DNA of 64,000 nt from Fennellomyces sp. T-0311 (Eukaryota; Mucoromycota; Mucoromycetes; Mucorales; Lichtheimiaceae). Where the stretch lies: the NCBI GenBank assembly GCA_025266875.1, contig JALLLT010000035.1, positions 248,001 through 312,000 of the forward strand. Direction: 5' to 3'. Below the pieces are notes generated by a model. It saw only the letters and a list, made by a program, of their open reading frames with translations, did not search any database and was not told where the DNA came from. Position numbers and translations under genes: made by a program. This document shows positions 59,185 through 64,000 of the stretch, in pieces (within the stretch, counting starts at the first letter, position 1; every line of letters begins with the position of its first letter).

Positions 59185-59660
59185 TTGCATTGGAGGACCA
59201 GGCTTGAGAGGTTCTTTTTCTGACGAAGGGGTAGCTAGTGGCGATGGAGCCTCCATGATCTCATGAGCGGTTAAGCCGCTATGCGGCGAGTATAATACCC
59301 CGCCTGGTTCAGTTTTTGGTGTCTTTGAGGGCTGTCCTTGGCCTTGACAAATTCCGATGGGGTGACAGACGCCGTTGCGGATGCTCACTTGCTTCATTGC
59401 AACATTGGTAGATGCCTGAGCTGATTTGCCTCCCTGCCGAAATGCAAGTTCGCAAAGGACTGGGCTTGAAGGCCAAACTTGACGAAGGTAGTCGGCGGTG
59501 GCGAAGGAGCTCTTGTTTCGGCAAGGGTCAAGTTGCCTGCCACACCTGCCCAGATCAGTTCTTGGTGGCTTTGGAGGATGTCCTGGCCTCGACAGATCCC
59601 GAGGGAATAGAGTGTGGGTCGCTTTATGCGGCCGTTGTCTGGCCCAATCGGTGGTTGCCT
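59185..59660. repeat. Degenerate tandem duplication, about 259 bp period
   Basis: GGACCAGGCTTGAGAG ... GACGAAGG at 59222 recurs as GGACTGGGCTTGAAGG ... GACGAAGG at 59481. Further matches include GGCGATGGAGC / GGCGAAGGAGC and GGCTGTCCTTGGCCTTGACA / GGATGTCCTGGCCTCGACAG. The copies have diverged strongly. Open frames on both strands are likely by-products. Confidence 0.6.
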
Positions 59661-59763
59661 CAACTGAATTGCCTTTGCTGATGTGACAATGATGAACGCA
59701 CTACACTATCCATGAAGCCTTGGTTGCTGAATGATGTGTTATATTTCTGAGGAGCATCTTTTT

Positions 59764-59877
59764 TATTCTAATAGAGTACCTTTTTTTTGGATGTAACTTT
59801 TGTATTTTAATAATGTACCGGTTTTTTTGTTTGTAGCTTTTGTATTCTAATAAACTGCCTTTTTTTGTTTGTAACTT
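59764..59877. repeat. Three tandem copies of a roughly 38-bp T-rich unit
   Basis: Each unit begins TATTCTAATA or TATTTTAATA, has a long T-run and ends GTAACTTTTG, GTAGCTTTTG or GTAACTTG. Confidence 0.8.
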
Positions 59878-60412
59878 GAACGTGTCCGTGTATCCCATAA
59901 CCACTTGGGAGTTCTTCATTTCTGGTCCGCCGTTAATGCCATCATTGTGCAAGGCTGCTGTGATTTGATCTTGTTCGACACCATCTTGGCGCTTGACATA
60001 CTTTTAGCTTGATTTTTACAAACTTGATGGAATATTAAAGGTTGCTACGCGACACGGACGTAGCGATCGTATGAAGTGCTGCATGTATTCAATGCACTCA
60101 AGGTGGCTATTCATTTCGTGTGAGCTTCAATGAAAACTCGAACAACTTTCAGTTTATGATTTTGGGCTGATAAAGTTATGCGGTGTGGCGCACCAGAACC
60201 CTTCTTGCTCTTTCTGCTTTCCCTACGACCGCTTCCAGAACTACATGCTTCTTTAAAGATCCATACACTCTCAACTATAAGCAAAAGGTAACGATTTGTT
60301 CATTGCCCACCTGGAGATTCCGACCGTAGGGTCACCATAAAGTTATCTAATATGTCTAAGCAGTGCTCCAGTTTAAGCCTGCGTGACATGTATGCGTATT
60401 TGATATGATGGT

Positions 60413-60645
60413 GGTGTCTGGGTCATCCGTAAGCCAGCATTATTAGGCCATGTCCTTCCCTTGAAACCAATACAGAGCTACGGCACAAAGGTGTTGAAGA
60501 ATGCGACCGGATCACCGAATATCAAAGTACTCGGACCGGCATCTTCATAACCGACAATGGCAGAAAGTTACTTTCAAAGGATACGATCGGGAAACGGAAC
60601 GAACTGTATACGTCACTTTTCAACGCTTGATCCAACACATATGCA
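60413..60645 (+). repeat. Inverted repeat, left copy
   Basis: Matches the inverse of 63768-64000 over about 233 bp with only two or three mismatches seen (for example CTTCCC versus CTTTCC, TACTTTC versus TACTCTC). The two arms lie on either side of the F-box/LRR pseudogene. Each arm can encode about 49 common codons, but no product is recognised. The match begins exactly where the right copy leaves the window, so the repeat may be longer. Confidence 0.9.
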
Positions 60646-61045
60646 AGATGTCAATGCCAATTATATCCAGCTCGACGAGATGTGTATAAACTAAGATGAA
60701 AATATGCACCTTATTAACAAGGATGCCCCTTGCACAATGACTGTTGTACCTGAATTTGGGTGCCTTCATTTGAAAAATTACCCCAGAGATCATGAGGGCA
60801 CATGCCGTTGGGTAGATGGTCACTCGCTTATGAATATGCTACGGCGCACCGGATGGTGCGAGTGCCGGACCCTCGAAAAGGCAAAGCGTGTTACACAAGG
60901 ATTTATGCAGGACATGTGAGATACCAACTCCAGCATCTCTGTCCATATGGAATAGACTTTGGCTTTCTAATACATAGTTTAGATACTACATTTTACAAGA
61001 TATCCATATGACCTTTTCACGCTTCAAGAAGTTCTTAATTTGGCA

Positions 61046-63038
61046 ATGAACGAAAAAACGCGCCACAGCAAAGAGAAGCCAAGCCTACGGCCGAGACTTT
61101 TCACCGTTTTTGCCAACGCAATGCTTTCCAATGCTGCCGAATCCGAGAATGGACCGGGCCTTCATGTCTCATTTCTGACGACATTGCCCTATAAAATTTT
61201 GCTTCAGATCTTTTCGTACATCAGCCAACGAGATTGCTTGACATGCATGGCAGTCTGTCGTACTTGGTACGATGCGGTCCCTGAGTATACGCAGCAAGTG
61301 TGGAAGGAGATACGAATTGATCCGGCAGCATCAGTAAGGAACTACACGCGCCGGTGCATTGGAAAGCACGTCTAGAGTGTTATCTTTGAACCCTGTGGCG
61401 ACGAATCACTGGGATACAGGATAGATGAAGAACAGCTGTATGCTTCAATGGAAAAGCTGCTTGATTGGGGTTGCATTGAGCTCGAATTACTCGGTAAGCT
61501 TTAGACATCGTGCAAACAGTCAGTTTTTTTTCTCACAGTAGTCCTTCAGAGTTCATTGATTGTGGCACGCATAATCAATACAAATTTCTCGCTTTGCTGG
61601 AACGTCTCGCGCCTCGCTTGACAAGCTTGAAACTGATAAATCACAGATGTAACATGGCATTTCTGGATGTGATCAATGCATGCCCAGAACTCACTCATTT
61701 TACGTATCAACCTTTGGAAGGATGTGAATTGTACGGAATATCTACTGTTCTTGAATTGGAACCCCCGGCATACAAACCAACAAATATTGTCTACCTATGC
61801 TTGGATGTGGATATGAAGAAAGAGCGATTGGAATCCATCTTGAAACGCTGCCCGAATTTGCGTTGCTTCATAGGCGGGAGTCAAGATGATCGTTTCGAGG
61901 GATTCAACGTATTGTTCAGGTTTAGTATTGAATCGCCGGATACCATTGATCTCAATTCACTCTATTCGTGGTGTCCAAAGATTACCTGTATCGCAAGTCA
62001 TCATTCTTATACGCACTTTCATCACCCGCTCGTGGATCCCAGAGCTTATATAAACGATGGCGACGGGCTTTCCTACCTTTGCACTACAACGTATAGGAAC
62101 AATGTCGATTAGCTTATACAACTCCTGACGCAACATCAAAGCACGCTGGAACTGTTATCCTTGTACTACTATTTTCCCGAATTCAATCTGGCTGCAGTAA
62201 CGCTGTCACTCGATCTACCACGGCTGCGTACGCTAAAGCTGTACCAATCCGTATTCAGTGCTAGCACAATTGTCGCATTGCTTAACCGTTGTCCTGTTCT
62301 CAAAAACCTCAGCTTAAACTGCAACAGTTGTCTTTGACTGCCGATGCGCTTGGATCCTTGCGCCAAATGCGCGCATTACGCTCCTTTTGCTGTCAAGGCA
62401 TTGATTTTGACGACCAAGTTTCCTTGATGAATGTGCTTGCGCTATTTTCTGCCTTGGAAAGACTCGCGCTGAGTCGAACGCGTATACCTATCCATCCTGA
62501 TGGCGACTATAACCACCACATTCACCTGAAGCGTCTTGAATTGCAATCAATTATCTGGAAACTAGAAGATGGTGGGTCAGGAGTGACGACACTCAACGAG
62601 GCCTTACGATGTTTGACAAGTGGCCCGCACATGGAAACATTACAGCTAGTCGGCTTATCAGAGCTCAGTCGCACGTCGCTGTATGCAATTGGCTCTATAC
62701 ACAGCCTGAAAAATCTTGACATACAATGGGCACCATTTTCGCATGACGATGCGCAGTGTCAGTTCTTTTTTAAATTGCTCCTTGGAACAGCCGTCGAAAA
62801 GTTGGTTCTACGCAATGTTGGTCTCCTAACTGATCCAGCGCTGGAAGCTTTGGCTGCATTGGCGTTACTCAAGTCACTTTCAATAAAGGGTTTGGGGGAT
62901 ACTGTTCCTATCAACAAAAATGGACTTCCGATACTATTACGGAAAGGCTTGAATTTGATGGATATCTGGCTGGAAGGGATTATTGCGGTTAAACATGGCG
63001 AAGGTAATCTCATCAACTGTAACCAGATCATCGAGTAG
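61046..63038 (+). pseudogene. Recently broken F-box/LRR gene
   Basis: From ATG 61046 the F-box is clear (TTLPYKILLQIFSYISQRDC, VCRTWYDAV). A TAG at 61373-61375 interrupts a frame that otherwise continues smoothly (CIGKHV, stop, SVIFEPCG). An intron about 61494-61549 fits. LRRs follow (LAPRLTSLKLINH, CPNLRCFIGG). A second TAG at 62110-62112 is again followed by in-frame family sequence. A frame change near 62300-62340 leads into the last frame to 63038 (QMRALRSFCCQGIDF, AVEKLVLRNVGLL). Only three lesions in 2 kb point to recent loss, or to assembly or sequencing errors. Both stops fit a CAG-to-TAG change. The gene lies between the inverted repeats at 60413 and 63768. Confidence 0.75.
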
Positions 63039-63767
63039 ATACAGCAGCAGACACCAGGACACAAGGCAGTTTGTGCTGGGCCAGGACGTTGGAAGGTTGG
63101 AACAGTCGTCAAGCTGAGTGATATGACGCTGAATAAATTATCCATTCAACGTGTATATTATTAGGATACTTTAACTATTTTGTAATGAAAGCAAAACTAT
63201 AAAACCTCGTGTAAGAATTAAAGTTGTGGATTCCTCAGGGAAACTCTTAAACAACCATTTCAAACAAACAGTATATTCTGGTAGGTAACTATTTATGTCA
63301 TATAGTTAATCGAGTCCTGACATTACGTATTGCTTGTCGAAGGCATGAGAATTTCTAAAGCAATGTATACTGACATTGACCCCAATCCTTCTACGCATGT
63401 CTCAGATCACATATATATGGCAGGTATTATACATCTTCAATTTTGATACAAGCGTTACTTTGGTTAGATAGTAATAAATTGTAGTCGTTATATATGTATT
63501 GTTTCGTGTTGCAGACAATGAAATGTCCTTGATATTCTCCTTACACGACTTTCCAGCAATTCGGGACGTTGCGTATTGCTCTACAGTAACCGCTTTATAT
63601 AACGGTACCATGGTGCAGCCCAAACTTTATCGTTATATCAAAGTATCGTTATTTAAAATGGGATTTGGCAGTGGTTACCGTTTTGGTGCATTGTAAATGG
63701 TATTGTTATATCGAATTATCGTTATATAAAATATCATTATATGAAGCCATCACTGTATTGAAATCTT
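63039..63767. other. Intergenic with short repeated ATCGTTATAT motifs
   Basis: 63590-63756 carries several ATCGTTATAT / ATAACGATA motifs. 63669 starts CAGTGGTTACCG and 63756 ends CATCACTG, which resembles Tigger/pogo-like element ends in miniature. Weak evidence; no coding sequence. Confidence 0.35.
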
Positions 63768-64000
63768 TGCATATGTGTTGGATCAAGCGTTGAAAAGTGA
63801 CGTATACAGTTCGTTCCGTTTCCCGATCGTATCCTTTGAGAGTAACTTTCTGCCATTGTCGGTTATGAAGATGCCGGTCCGAGTACTTTGATATTCGGTG
63901 ATCCGGTCGCATTCTTCAACACCTTTGTGCCGTAGCTCTGTATTGGTTTCAAGGAAAGGACATGGCCTAATAATGCTGGCTTACGGATGACCCAGACACC
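63768..64000 (-). repeat. Inverted repeat, right copy, cut by the window edge
   Basis: Inverse of 60413-60645. It reaches the last base of the window, so its outer boundary is unknown. Confidence 0.9.

Larger units (their letters stand above)
57666..60412. other. Long intergenic region with tandem repeats
   Basis: No gene confidently supported over 2.7 kb. A cysteine-containing frame at 58095-58355 (minus) lacks an ATG. Repeats at 59185-59660 and 59764-59877 are listed separately. Confidence 0.45.

Noticed and set aside
59394..59663. Overlapping plus and minus frames of 89 codons each
   Set aside because: They lie in a degenerate tandem repeat with balanced composition; no start context or domain.
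61334..61375. A 42-nt intron that would remove the first stop of the 61046 locus
   Set aside because: It would delete family-like sequence (NYTRRCIGKHV) and be shorter than any other intron here. A nonsense mutation is more likely.

Overview
The window is eukaryotic and almost certainly from a Mucorales-type fungus (Mucoromycota). Genes are split by short GT-AG introns of about 48-80 nt, with TACTAA/CTAAC-like branch points and pyrimidine tracts just before start codons. The content fits: a carotenoid cleavage oxygenase of the trisporoid type, many F-box/LRR genes (some with TPR-like repeats), a DIRS retrotransposon, and a kelch-domain membrane protein. Exon models were built by hand from splice motifs, reading-frame phase and protein continuity. 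No database was searched.

Layout. 1-6.4 kb is a transposon graveyard: DNA elements with CAC... termini carrying small putative nuclear genes (AT-hook, coiled coil), a decayed F-box gene and a decayed cysteine-rich secreted peptide gene. 6.45-10.58 kb is one DIRS element (Gag, RT/RNase H, tyrosine recombinase, minus strand) with diagnostic inverted repeats and internal complementary region; its RT lacks the motif A segment. 11.4-15.7 kb holds an intact TPR/F-box/LRR gene and two intact cysteine-rich secreted peptide genes. 16.4-17.9 kb is another CAC-terminal element with a zinc-finger gene. 19-28.3 kb is conserved genic DNA: a SET-domain methyltransferase, UBC4/5, an NmrA-like reductase and the carotenoid oxygenase. 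28.6-36.7 kb has a broken F-box gene interrupted by a 0.5-kb element, a 1.3-kb TIR element and an intact 707-aa F-box gene.

37.6-40.8 kb encodes, in my seven-exon model, one 936-aa kelch/three-TM protein. 42.6-48.5 kb has a broken and an intact F-box gene. 50.2-56.6 kb is dense: SDE2, SAF1 (F-box/RCC1), a Ser-rich protein and a secreted HExxH metalloprotease. 57-64 kb is mostly non-coding, with a DIRS remnant, tandem repeats, and a recently broken F-box gene lying between two near-identical inverted repeats, the right one running off the window.

Themes. Ubiquitin-related genes are over-represented: seven F-box/LRR loci (three intact, four broken), SAF1, UBC4 and the UBL protein SDE2. The F-box loci look like a birth-and-death family rather than an operon-like unit. 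The most unusual items are the kelch-plus-channel-like membrane protein, the CAC-terminal elements carrying putative DNA-binding genes, and the RT-deleted DIRS copy.
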